Of a DNA stretch of 64,000 bases, positions 36,936 to 44,440 are shown piece by piece (within the stretch, counting starts at the first letter, position 1; every line of letters begins with the position of its first letter). The stretch lies in contig CALUPB010000013.1 in NCBI GenBank assembly GCA_944322585.1, positions 1-64,000 of the forward strand, read 5' to 3'. Origin of the DNA: an uncultured Bacteroidales bacterium. GTDB taxonomy: Bacteria; Bacteroidota; Bacteroidia; Bacteroidales; UBA932. Both the position numbers and the translations under genes were made by a program. The notes beneath the pieces are model-generated. The model worked only from the letters and a program-made list of their open reading frames with translations, was not told where the DNA came from and did not search any database.

Positions 36936-38216
36936 ATGGCAACAGTAAAGGCGAGGCTGAGTTTTCCGGAGGAGGAAGGCCGGCCGGGAACAGTTTTCTA
37001 TCAGGTGACACACCAGCGAAGGACAAGACATGTAGCGACATCCATCCTTCTGTCTCCGGAACAGTGGGACGGCAAGGCGGGGCGGATGGCATACGGCAGC
37101 CGTCCTTTCCCGGATTTCCCGGGAGGCGGCTGTACCGGTCTGCCCCAGGGGCATGATACGGGAGAATGTCCGGGCCGGGCCATAACGGGGACAGACAGGG
37201 CATGCCAGGCCTGGATCGACAGCGGACTGCTGCGTTTCAGGCTTATAATAAAGTGTCTGGAAGGGCTGCGGCGGGACTATTCGGTGGATGATATATTATA
37301 TAGGTATGAATCCCAGGAGAACCGTGCGTCCGTACTCTCATTCATGGATGCGAGGATTGCGCAGCTGGAGGCAGACGGGAAATTGGGGACTGCACGTAAC
37401 TATCGGCGGGCAAAGGGCAGCCTTGTCAGGTATCTTGGCGGTGCGGACATGCCGTTTATCTCAATGACGGCGGATTTCGTGTCAGGATATTGCGCTTATC
37501 TTGAGCGACGGGGGATAGTCCGCAACTCCGTCTCGTTCTACATGAGGATATTGAGGGCCGTCTACAACAGTGCCGTCAGCTCTCTGCTGGTGGAACAGAC
37601 ATTCCCCTTTGCCGGTGTCTACACCGGAGTGGACCGGACCGTGAAAAGGGCCGTGCATGAGGAGGTGATCTCGCGGCTTTTCCGGCTTGACCTCCATGCC
37701 TCGGCATCCCTGGCCTTCACGAGGGACCTGTTCATATTCAGCTACTGCTCAAGAGGGATGGCTTTTGTGGACATGGCATATCTCAGGAAGACGGACATCC
37801 GCGACGGATGTATCAGATATGTGAGGCGCAAGACCGGGCAGCCGCTGCGTATCCGGCTGGAGCCAGACATGCTCAGGATAATCAGGAGGTATTCGGTTTC
37901 CTCTTCTGTCTACGTGTTCCCGATATTGAAATCGGAGGAACCGGGAAAGGCGTTCAGGCAGTATCAGGTGGCGCTGAACTATTATAACCGCCAGCTCAAG
38001 CGGCTTGCCGCCATGCTCCGGCTCGGTCACGGGCTTTCATCCTATGTGGCACGCCATAGCTGGGCCACTGCTGCCAGGGATCATAATATCCCGCTGTCCG
38101 TCATCAGCGCGGGGATGGGACATGTCTCGGAAAAGACCACGATGATTTATCTGGCAATGCTTGAGAATTCCAAGATAGACTCAGCCAATCAAAGGATTAT
38201 ATCGGGATTGAAATGA
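36936..38216 (+). CDS. Tyrosine site-specific recombinase, capsule-locus type
   Basis: A 426-residue tyrosine recombinase that cuts and rejoins DNA through a covalent 3'-phosphotyrosine. An arm-binding N-terminus and SAM-like core-binding domain (about 130-225) precede the catalytic domain. There R273 (SYCSRGMAFVDMAYL), K299 (RRKTGQPL), R373 (SSYVARHSWATAA), H396 (GMGH) and Y405 (TTMIYLAML) are in place; the His of the usual HxxR box is Tyr370, as in other Bacteroides recombinases of this group. The stop codon touches the left inverted repeat of the 176-bp segment that precedes the capsule genes. This strongly suggests that the enzyme inverts that segment, as shown for capsule-linked recombinases in Bacteroides. 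Confidence 0.92.
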   Translation: MATVKARLSFPEEEGRPGTVFYQVTHQRRTRHVATSILLSPEQWDGKAGRMAYGSRPFPDFPGGGCTGLPQGHDTGECPGRAITGTDRACQAWIDSGLLRFRLIIKCLEGLRRDYSVDDILYRYESQENRASVLSFMDARIAQLEADGKLGTARNYRRAKGSLVRYLGGADMPFISMTADFVSGYCAYLERRGIVRNSVSFYMRILRAVYNSAVSSLLVEQTFPFAGVYTGVDRTVKRAVHEEVISRLFRLDLHASASLAFTRDLFIFSYCSRGMAFVDMAYLRKTDIRDGCIRYVRRKTGQPLRIRLEPDMLRIIRRYSVSSSVYVFPILKSEEPGKAFRQYQVALNYYNRQLKRLAAMLRLGHGLSSYVARHSWATAARDHNIPLSVISAGMGHVSEKTTMIYLAMLENSKIDSANQRIISGLK

Positions 38217-38235
38217 CCGTTTCTTCCGGAGAAAC
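38216..38235. repeat. Left inverted repeat of the capsule promoter switch
   Basis: ACCGTTTCTTCCGGAGAAAC is the exact reverse complement of 38372-38391. It starts on the last base of the recombinase stop codon. With the following GGT it is itself a near palindrome (ACCGTTTCT / AGAAACGGT, 9-bp arms), the usual shape of a tyrosine-recombinase core site. Confidence 0.88.
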
Positions 38236-38324
38236 GGTATCAGCACGATGGGACGGATATTCTTGGGAATCAACGAAGTATGTCGAAAGGAGGATTTATA
38301 ATTGAAAAAGAAAACGACAAAATG

Positions 38325-38356
38325 TTTGGTAGCAAATTTGATTTTATATATCTTCG
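38325..38356 (+). promoter_or_regulatory. Capsule operon promoter inside the invertible segment
   Basis: TTTG (38325-38328), 20 bases, TATCTTCG (38349-38356); one base differs from TAnnTTTG. The transcript would start near 38362, giving a leader of about 140 bases that includes the right inverted repeat, able to fold as a hairpin, before the UpxY start at 38503. UpxY proteins act on such leaders. On the opposite strand of the segment I found no comparable match. Confidence 0.6.
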
Positions 38357-38371
38357 CGGACATTGAGTGTG

Positions 38372-38391
38372 GTTTCTCCGGAAGAAACGGT
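38372..38391. repeat. Right inverted repeat of the capsule promoter switch
   Basis: GTTTCTCCGGAAGAAACGGT, exact reverse complement of 38216-38235. Because each repeat is internally palindromic, AGAAACGGTATCAG also occurs in direct orientation at 38230-38243 and 38383-38396. Confidence 0.88.
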
Positions 38392-38502
38392 ATCAGATTT
38401 TATGCGGATCGGAAAATTTTCAGGAAACCCACGAACGGGAATGTGTATGTTGTTGATTGTCAGCGATATGTAAATATCTGCCGACATGGTCGCGAAGTAC
38501 CT

Positions 38503-39552
38503 ATGAGTCAAATCGATGCCTTGCGGAACAGCCGGTCGGTCAGGTGGTATGTCCTGACCCTTCCATCCTGTCATAAGGGTCGTGCCTCCGGACTTCAGGC
38601 GGAACTTGACCGTCGCAGGCGGAGGGGTGAGGACATGTTCGAGTTTTTTGCGCCCACATATACGGAGGTCACCCGCAACGGGAACGGCTGGGTCAGAACG
38701 GATCGTCCTCTGTTATACAATTATGTGTTTGTCAAGGCATCGGAGAATGATATCTACAGAATGATGACATCCGGGCTGGGGATATACAGTTTCCTCCCGA
38801 GAGTAAGGGACGGGCGTGGCGGCCATTACCCTTATCTGTCTGACAAGGCGATGGATAATCTCAAGTGGGTGGCGAGATCCTATTCCGATGTGCTGCCGGT
38901 CTGTCCCATGAAACCCGAATATCTTCTTAAAGGGGACAGGGTGCGTATCACAGACGGTCAGTTCAAGGATGCCGAGGCGACGGTCTGGTCCAGGTCCGGC
39001 ACAGGGCAGAAAGAAGTCGTGGTCTGTGTGGAGGACTGGCTGTGTGTCCCTCTGATGCATGTCCGTCCGGACCAGTATGAGATAATTTCCCTGAATCCTG
39101 ACCCTGCGAGATTATACGCCAGGTTGGACAACATGCGGCTGCTGGGCCGTCTGCATGACGCCCTTTCACATCTCTACGGCGAGGGAAAAGTCACCGTTGA
39201 AGACAAGGCAGTGGCATGCGGTGTCATACGCCAGTACAGGCATATCGAAGTGGACAGCGACATCATGAGGTGTAAACTGTATTCCGCCCTTTTGCAGGCA
39301 TATACGATTCTTGATGACGATGACGGCCGCCGCCATATCATCGGAACCGTGACAGGGATGCTTCCGTATGTGTCTGCAGAGCAGTCCAGAGCCCTGCTGG
39401 CAGTCACCCTTTACGGCTGTACGGACAGCAGTATCTGGCACAGCCAGGCCCATGCGCTTGTGGACAGGTGGAGAGGGGAGGACAATCTGAAAAAAAACAG
39501 ACAGCGGCTTGTAGCATGGCTCGATGACTTTGACCGCTGGTTCGGGCACTGA
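38503..39552 (+). CDS. UpxY-type capsule transcription antiterminator (NusG-like), long form
   Basis: UpxY proteins are NusG paralogues that let RNA polymerase read through the leader of their own capsule operon. The NGN domain (about 10-125) has RWYVLTLPSCHKG, FEFFAPTYTEV and LLYNYVFVKASENDIYRMM. The KOW motif (about 140-165) is LLKGDRVRITDGQFKDAEATVW. Residues about 200-349 form an extra, mostly helical domain not found in the shorter B. fragilis UpxY proteins. I start at the ATG at 38503, since the open frame upstream runs through the recombination site and has no homology. First gene of the capsule operon, downstream of the invertible promoter; it would counter the internal hairpins of this 25-kb operon. 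Confidence 0.88.
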   Translation: MSQIDALRNSRSVRWYVLTLPSCHKGRASGLQAELDRRRRRGEDMFEFFAPTYTEVTRNGNGWVRTDRPLLYNYVFVKASENDIYRMMTSGLGIYSFLPRVRDGRGGHYPYLSDKAMDNLKWVARSYSDVLPVCPMKPEYLLKGDRVRITDGQFKDAEATVWSRSGTGQKEVVVCVEDWLCVPLMHVRPDQYEIISLNPDPARLYARLDNMRLLGRLHDALSHLYGEGKVTVEDKAVACGVIRQYRHIEVDSDIMRCKLYSALLQAYTILDDDDGRRHIIGTVTGMLPYVSAEQSRALLAVTLYGCTDSSIWHSQAHALVDRWRGEDNLKKNRQRLVAWLDDFDRWFGH

Positions 39553-39604
39553 TACGGCAGGGCTGTCCGGGGACATGCGGCGCGGCCCGGAAAATTGCGA
39601 AACG

Positions 39605-39985
39605 ATGGCTGGCGAGACGCTTTCATCATGGCAGAGGCTGAAGGCCCTGCTGGAAAATCATCAGAATGACATACTGGAAAGGGAGTCTTCCTGCTCGGGG
39701 AACTCCATATATCTCTATGATACAGGAGAGTATTGGGTTGCATTCGAACGTTCTGCATTCAGGCTCAGGCAGATATTCCCAGACAGCGATATCGCTGTCC
39801 TTCATCTGAAAACATATTCCTGCCCTGTTGTGATGGTCTCGGTTTCCGGGAGAGAATTCACGGAGTATCCAGGCAGGTATGCCTTGCGCCCTTCGGGGGC
39901 CGGCCGCATGGTCCTTTCCGGGGGAATCATCTCCCAGGCCCGGTATGCCAGATGGCATCGGGATATCGAGGAAGGTACAATATGA
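39605..39985 (+). CDS. Small protein in the UpxZ position, unrecognised
   Basis: A 126-residue soluble protein from the ATG at 39605 (39575 also possible). It begins SSWQRLKALLENHQNDILERE (helical), then SIYLYDTGEYWVAFERSAFRL, IAVLHLKTYSCPVVMVSV and a basic end (ARYARWHRD); no signal or membrane segment. I do not recognise the family. In Bacteroides capsule loci upxY is followed by upxZ, whose product blocks UpxY proteins of other capsule loci, and this gene occupies that place with a similar size (UpxZ about 160). That is positional inference only. It overlaps nothing and precedes the export genes by 60 bases. Confidence 0.55.
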   Translation: MAGETLSSWQRLKALLENHQNDILERESSCSGNSIYLYDTGEYWVAFERSAFRLRQIFPDSDIAVLHLKTYSCPVVMVSVSGREFTEYPGRYALRPSGAGRMVLSGGIISQARYARWHRDIEEGTI

Positions 39986-40045
39986 TTACGGAAAAACATT
40001 GCAGGCATCCGGAAACAATCAGACAAGAAACACAAATACATTTTT

Positions 40046-40867
40046 ATGGACAAGAGAAGAGATATGCTTATAAAGGCTGCATCCGTTGTCATGACGGTGG
40101 TCATGCTTGCATCCTGCGGCCAGGTGAAGAACATTGCCTACTTCCAGGACAAGGCTTTGGACCATCCGGAAGAAATCGACAGGCACGGCGGTATCGTCAT
40201 CCAGCCGAAAGATATGATTTCCATAGTCGTATCCAGCCGCAACCCGGAGCTTGCGTCCATGTTCAACCTTCCTGTCGTCAGCTACCAGGCCGGTTCCGAA
40301 ATCGTGACAAGCGGGGCACAGCAGCGTCTTCTGGGGTATGTCGTGGACAATGAAGGGTATATCGATTTCCCTGTCATAGGCAGGATAGAGGTCGGGGGCA
40401 TGACCAGGTGGGAACTTTCGGAGTCGATCAAGGGAATTCTTCTGGACAAGGGATACCTGAACGACGCAGTGGTGACTGTAGAGTTCATGAACTTCAAGGT
40501 TTCGGTTCTCGGCGAGGTCACGCGTCCCGGAACATACACCATAGAGGGAGACAAGGTGACGGTGCTCCAGGCCCTGAGTCTTGCCGGTGACCTTACAATC
40601 TACGGCAAGAGGGAGAATGTGACTGTCATACGTGAACTCGACGGGCAGAGGGTGTTCTACAATGTGGACCTGTGTTCGGTGGATGTGTTCAAGTCCCCGG
40701 CGTACAACCTGCAGCAGAATGACATAGTGTATGTCGAGCCGAGCGAGATCAAGGCAAGGCAGTCGACCCTTGACGACAAAGGGTTGAGGATGACTTCCAT
40801 AGTGATTTCATCGGGGTCCCTTCTCGTGTCTGTAGCGACCCTGCTGGCGACCCTGCTGGCCAGATGA
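40046..40867 (+). CDS. wza: Wza-like polysaccharide export lipoprotein
   Basis: A 273-residue outer membrane auxiliary protein that forms the exit channel or periplasmic part of capsule export. Signal ending VVMLASC (lipid Cys near 24). The polysaccharide export domain (about 45-140) has NIAYFQDKA, IQPKDMISIVVSS and GYVVDNEGYIDFPVIGRIEVGGMT. An SLBB-like domain (about 150-235) has VSVLGEVTRPGTYTIEGDKVTVLQALSLAGDLTIYGKRENVTVIR. A C-terminal hydrophobic segment (about 250-272) is typical of Bacteroidetes versions, which are shorter than E. coli Wza. It is followed by the Wzc-like kinase, its usual partner. A second ATG at 40064 could be the start. Confidence 0.9.
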   Translation: MDKRRDMLIKAASVVMTVVMLASCGQVKNIAYFQDKALDHPEEIDRHGGIVIQPKDMISIVVSSRNPELASMFNLPVVSYQAGSEIVTSGAQQRLLGYVVDNEGYIDFPVIGRIEVGGMTRWELSESIKGILLDKGYLNDAVVTVEFMNFKVSVLGEVTRPGTYTIEGDKVTVLQALSLAGDLTIYGKRENVTVIRELDGQRVFYNVDLCSVDVFKSPAYNLQQNDIVYVEPSEIKARQSTLDDKGLRMTSIVISSGSLLVSVATLLATLLAR

Positions 40868-40900
40868 GAAAATATCCATTGACTTATAACATAGAGATTT

Positions 40901-43315
40901 ATGGCAGAAGAAAACAACAATGGCGGCAGCCTCCGGCAGGACGGGCAGCAGGATTTCAATTTTTCGGACATATGGGGGATGATATGGGGATACAGGTGGT
41001 GGTATGTCCTGTCGCTTGCGGTATGCATAGTCTTCGCGGCATTCTACCTGTACAGGACTCCCGGCGTGTACAGCCGTTCCGCCAAGGTCATAATAGATGA
41101 GGATGCACAGGATGCGACCCTCAGGGACATAGCCAATATTTCCGGGTTCGGAGGGCAGGGGTCGAGCGTGAATGTCAACAATGAGGTCGAGGCATTCTCC
41201 TCCCCGGACCTGATGACCACGGTCGTGGAGCGGCTCGGGCTGCAGACCGGTTATGTTGAGCACCAGTTCCTCCGGGACAGGGAACTTTACAGGACTTCCC
41301 CTTTCGAGATGTCGATAGTCGAACCTATTGTTTCCTCGTCCTTCTCGTTCAGGGTCAGCAGGACCGGGGACAGCACATTCGTGCTCAAAAATTTTACCGT
41401 AGGAGGTAACAGGATAAGGAAATACAGTGTCGATGGGGCGCTGGGCGACACCATGTCCACATCCGTAGGGGAGATAGTGCTTCTGCCGTCGGCCTATAAC
41501 ATCGACGCCTGGAAGGATGACATAACTGTGAGCTGGGTCAACAGCACGGCCAAAGGGAAGGGCTATGCCGCCAGGCTCAGCGCGACAGTGTCCGGAAAGC
41601 AGACTTCCGTGGTGGTGCTTTCCCTCGAGGACACCTATCCGTCGCGTGCGGAGAATATCCTGAGCACCCTGATAGATGTGTATAACGACGAGTGGGTGCA
41701 TGACAAGAACCGTTCCGCCAGAAACACGACGGATTTCATCAATGAACGGCTCGTTGTCATCGAGCAGGAGCTCGGGGGAATAGAGACGAGCCTGAAGGAA
41801 TACAAGGAGCAGAACAGGCTTACGGACATGCAGGCCCTGTCCCAGTCCTATCTGGAGGAGTCGACGGAATATGCCTCGAAGTCATTCGAGGTCAACAACC
41901 AGCTGTCGATAGCGCAATATATCAGGGACTACCTTACGGAGCCGGCCAATGCCACAGCTCTCATCCCTGCCAATTCGGGGCTTACGAGCGCCGACATAGA
42001 AAACCAGATATCGGAATACAACCAGATAGTGCTCCAGCGTGACAAGCTCATTGCGACAAGCAGCGAGAACAATCCCCTCATAGCGGACATGAATGCCGCC
42101 ATGCTGTCCATCAAGAGCGCCATAATACGTTCCATAGACAACCTGCTGGCAACACTCCGTCTCCAGGCGGACAAGATCAAGAGCCAGGAGGATCAGATTA
42201 TGGCACGTATCACTTCCAGCTCCGGACAGCAGATGGAGCTTCTTGGTATAGAAAGGCAGCAGAAGGTCACAGAGTCGCTTTATATCTACCTCTTGCAGAA
42301 GCGGGAGGAGAACGAGATAGCAAGTCTTGTGAATGTGGCCAATACGCGGCTGATAGTGTCTCCTACAGGTGCGCCGGGCCCGATATCCCCGAACCGGATG
42401 ATGATCCTGCTGGTTGCCCTTGTGCTGGGGGCCGGCATACCGTTCGGGATAATTTTCCTCGGCAGGATGATGGACAGCACGGTCAAGGGGAAGAAGGACC
42501 TTTCAGTCCTCAGCATACCTTTCCTGTCCGAGATACCGCAGATGAAGTCGTCTCTGAAACGGAACATAGCCAACATCGGACGGCACAAGTTCGACAACCG
42601 GAACTGCCGGATTGTCGTCAGGAAAGGAAGCAGGAATGTCATCAACGAAGCTTTCCGTGTGCTCCGGACAAATCTTGACATGATGATCGGGAAGGAAGAC
42701 GGGAACCGGGTCATCATGGTTACATCCTTCAATCCCAATGCGGGCAAGACGTTCATCACGATGAACATGGCAGCCAGCATGGCGCTCAAGGGACAGAAAG
42801 TGCTGATGATGGATCTCGACCTGCGCAAGGCGACGCTCAGCAAGTCCCTGGAGAAGAACGGCGAGGGGGTCGTGTCCTGGCTGACAGGCAGGCAAGGCGA
42901 TCCGGACAGCCTCATACAGAACCTGGAAGAGAATCTGGACCTTATGTCAGTCGGAGCTATTCCTCCCAACCCTGCGGAGCTTCTGTTGTCCGACAGGTTC
43001 GCAAAACTCCTCGACGCCCTAAGGAAAGAGTACCGTTATATCTTCATCGACTGCCCTCCGGTGGACATAGTGGCTGATACTTCCATAATAGCCCAGGCGG
43101 CAGACGTGTCGGTGTTCGTTATGAGGGCCGGCATAATGGACAGGAGGGCGCTTCCTGTAGTCGAGGAACTGTACAGGGACAGGAAATACAGCAGGATGGC
43201 TATCGTGCTCAACGGCGTCAGTGTCAGGTCGGGCGGCTATGGTCGGTATGCCTATGGTTATGGCTACGGATACGGCTATGGTTACGGCTACGGAAATGAC
43301 AAAAACGAAGAATAG
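40901..43315 (+). CDS. wzc: Wzc-like tyrosine autokinase and chain-length regulator
   Basis: An 804-residue inner membrane protein that controls polymer length and export with Wza. First membrane helix about 32-50 (WWYVLSLAVCIVFAAFYLY), Wzz-type periplasmic domain, long coiled coil (about 270-470), second helix about 505-525 (MMILLVALVLGAGIPFGIIF), then the cytoplasmic BY-kinase. It has Walker A SFNPNAGKTF (about 609-617; most BY-kinases have PGEGKS), Walker A' VLMMDLDLRK (about 635-644) and Walker B YIFIDCPP (about 711-718). The C-terminus (about 779-798) is a Tyr-Gly run, the autophosphorylation cluster. Both kinase and length-regulator parts are in one polypeptide, as in Proteobacteria. 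Confidence 0.93.
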   Translation: MAEENNNGGSLRQDGQQDFNFSDIWGMIWGYRWWYVLSLAVCIVFAAFYLYRTPGVYSRSAKVIIDEDAQDATLRDIANISGFGGQGSSVNVNNEVEAFSSPDLMTTVVERLGLQTGYVEHQFLRDRELYRTSPFEMSIVEPIVSSSFSFRVSRTGDSTFVLKNFTVGGNRIRKYSVDGALGDTMSTSVGEIVLLPSAYNIDAWKDDITVSWVNSTAKGKGYAARLSATVSGKQTSVVVLSLEDTYPSRAENILSTLIDVYNDEWVHDKNRSARNTTDFINERLVVIEQELGGIETSLKEYKEQNRLTDMQALSQSYLEESTEYASKSFEVNNQLSIAQYIRDYLTEPANATALIPANSGLTSADIENQISEYNQIVLQRDKLIATSSENNPLIADMNAAMLSIKSAIIRSIDNLLATLRLQADKIKSQEDQIMARITSSSGQQMELLGIERQQKVTESLYIYLLQKREENEIASLVNVANTRLIVSPTGAPGPISPNRMMILLVALVLGAGIPFGIIFLGRMMDSTVKGKKDLSVLSIPFLSEIPQMKSSLKRNIANIGRHKFDNRNCRIVVRKGSRNVINEAFRVLRTNLDMMIGKEDGNRVIMVTSFNPNAGKTFITMNMAASMALKGQKVLMMDLDLRKATLSKSLEKNGEGVVSWLTGRQGDPDSLIQNLEENLDLMSVGAIPPNPAELLLSDRFAKLLDALRKEYRYIFIDCPPVDIVADTSIIAQAADVSVFVMRAGIMDRRALPVVEELYRDRKYSRMAIVLNGVSVRSGGYGRYAYGYGYGYGYGYGYGNDKNEE
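43232..43296 (+). repeat. TAYGGN tandem repeat encoding the Tyr-Gly tail of Wzc
   Basis: Imperfect 6-base units (tatggt/tacggc) repeated about ten times at the 3' end of wzc, encoding alternating Tyr and Gly. Such repeats can change in number, altering the number of phosphorylatable tyrosines. Confidence 0.7.
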
Positions 43316-43326
43316 GAAACACAGAC

Positions 43327-44406
43327 ATGCTTAACGACAATCTAACTCTTGACGGAAAGACCGTTCTTGTAACAGGTGCAGCCGGATTTATCGGGGCAAA
43401 TCTTGTAAAAAGACTTCTCAACGAAGTGAGCGGAATCAAAGTGGTCGGGATAGACAGCATTACGGACTACTATGATGTAAACATCAAATACGAAAGGCTC
43501 AAAGAAATCGACGCCCTCGGCAAGAACTGGATATTTGTAAAAGGGAATATTGCAGACAAACAGACGATAGACGGACTGTTCAGAATGCATAAGCCACAAG
43601 TTGTCGTCAATCTGGCAGCCCAGGCCGGGGTCAGATACTCGATCACCAACCCTGACGCATACATAGAATCCAATCTTATCGGATTCTACAACATCATCGA
43701 GGCATGCAGACATTCATACGATGATGGATCAGAAGGAGTTCTCCATCTCGTCTACGCAAGTTCATCGAGCGTATACGGAAGCAACAAGAAAGTGCCATAC
43801 AGCACAGAAGACAAGGTGGACAACCCGGTCAGCCTCTATGCAGCCACCAAGAAGAGCAATGAACTGATGGCTCATGCCTATTCGAAACTTTATAACATAC
43901 CGTCCACAGGACTCAGATTCTTCACCGTATACGGACCTGCAGGACGACCTGACATGGCATATTTCGGATTCACCGACAAATTGCGTAACGGCAAAACAAT
44001 CAGCATATTCAACTACGGAAACTGCAAACGCGACTTCACCTATATTGATGATATCGTAGAAGGAGTTATCAGGGTTATCCGTCATGCACCGGAAAGAAAG
44101 ACCGGGGAAGACGGGCTACCTGTCCCACCTTATAAAGTCTACAATATAGGCAACAACAGTCCTGAAAATCTGTTAGACTTCGTGACTATACTACAGGAAG
44201 AACTTATTGCGGCGAAGGTGTTACCAGAGGACTACGATTTCGAAGCGCACAAGGAACTAGTGCCAATGCAGCCAGGCGACGTGCCTGTCACATATGCTGA
44301 TACCACCCCTTTAGAAGAGGATTTCGGATTCAAACCAAACACGAGCCTCAGAGAAGGACTCAGAAGATTTGCGCAATGGTATGCCGGATATTACGGCACA
44401 ATCTGA
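43327..44406 (+). CDS. UDP-glucuronate 4-epimerase-like NAD-dependent epimerase
   Basis: A 359-residue short-chain dehydrogenase of the extended type. The NAD-binding GAAGFIG is at 17-23 and the catalytic pair is Y171/K175 (SLYAATKKSNE) with the Ser-rich ASSSSVYGSN. The sequence VNLAAQAGVRYSITNPDAYIESNLIGFYNIIEACR is characteristic of UDP-glucuronate to UDP-galacturonate epimerases. With the UDP-glucose dehydrogenase encoded 2 kb downstream it would supply UDP-GalA. The base composition is more AT-rich than that of the next gene, suggesting a different source. Confidence 0.88.
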   Translation: MLNDNLTLDGKTVLVTGAAGFIGANLVKRLLNEVSGIKVVGIDSITDYYDVNIKYERLKEIDALGKNWIFVKGNIADKQTIDGLFRMHKPQVVVNLAAQAGVRYSITNPDAYIESNLIGFYNIIEACRHSYDDGSEGVLHLVYASSSSVYGSNKKVPYSTEDKVDNPVSLYAATKKSNELMAHAYSKLYNIPSTGLRFFTVYGPAGRPDMAYFGFTDKLRNGKTISIFNYGNCKRDFTYIDDIVEGVIRVIRHAPERKTGEDGLPVPPYKVYNIGNNSPENLLDFVTILQEELIAAKVLPEDYDFEAHKELVPMQPGDVPVTYADTTPLEEDFGFKPNTSLREGLRRFAQWYAGYYGTI

Positions 44407-44440
44407 CTTTTAACCTCTTAACCGAAAAGACTTGATTCAT

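Larger units (their letters stand above)
38216..38391 (+). mobile_element. Candidate invertible DNA segment (phase switch)
   Basis: A 176-bp segment bounded by perfect 20-bp inverted repeats, located between a tyrosine recombinase gene and the UpxY gene of a capsule operon. The 136 bases between the repeats hold one good promoter-like sequence pointing at the capsule genes, so the sequenced orientation is read as ON. Inversion would turn the promoter toward the 3' end of the recombinase gene. Confidence 0.82.

Noticed and set aside
38258..38265. TATTCTTG as an alternative promoter in the invertible segment
   Set aside because: No -33 box at the right distance, and the -33 position would fall in the left repeat. 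The TTTG-N20-TATCTTCG pair is clearly better.
38302..38502. 67-codon N-terminal extension of UpxY
   Set aside because: It would run through the invertible segment and its right repeat, so the protein would change on inversion; homology to UpxY begins at 38503 and a promoter lies within the extension.
43232..43296. Short tandem repeats resembling an array
   Set aside because: They are in frame and encode the Tyr-Gly tail of Wzc; there are no spacers, so this is not a CRISPR array. I saw no CRISPR array anywhere in the window.
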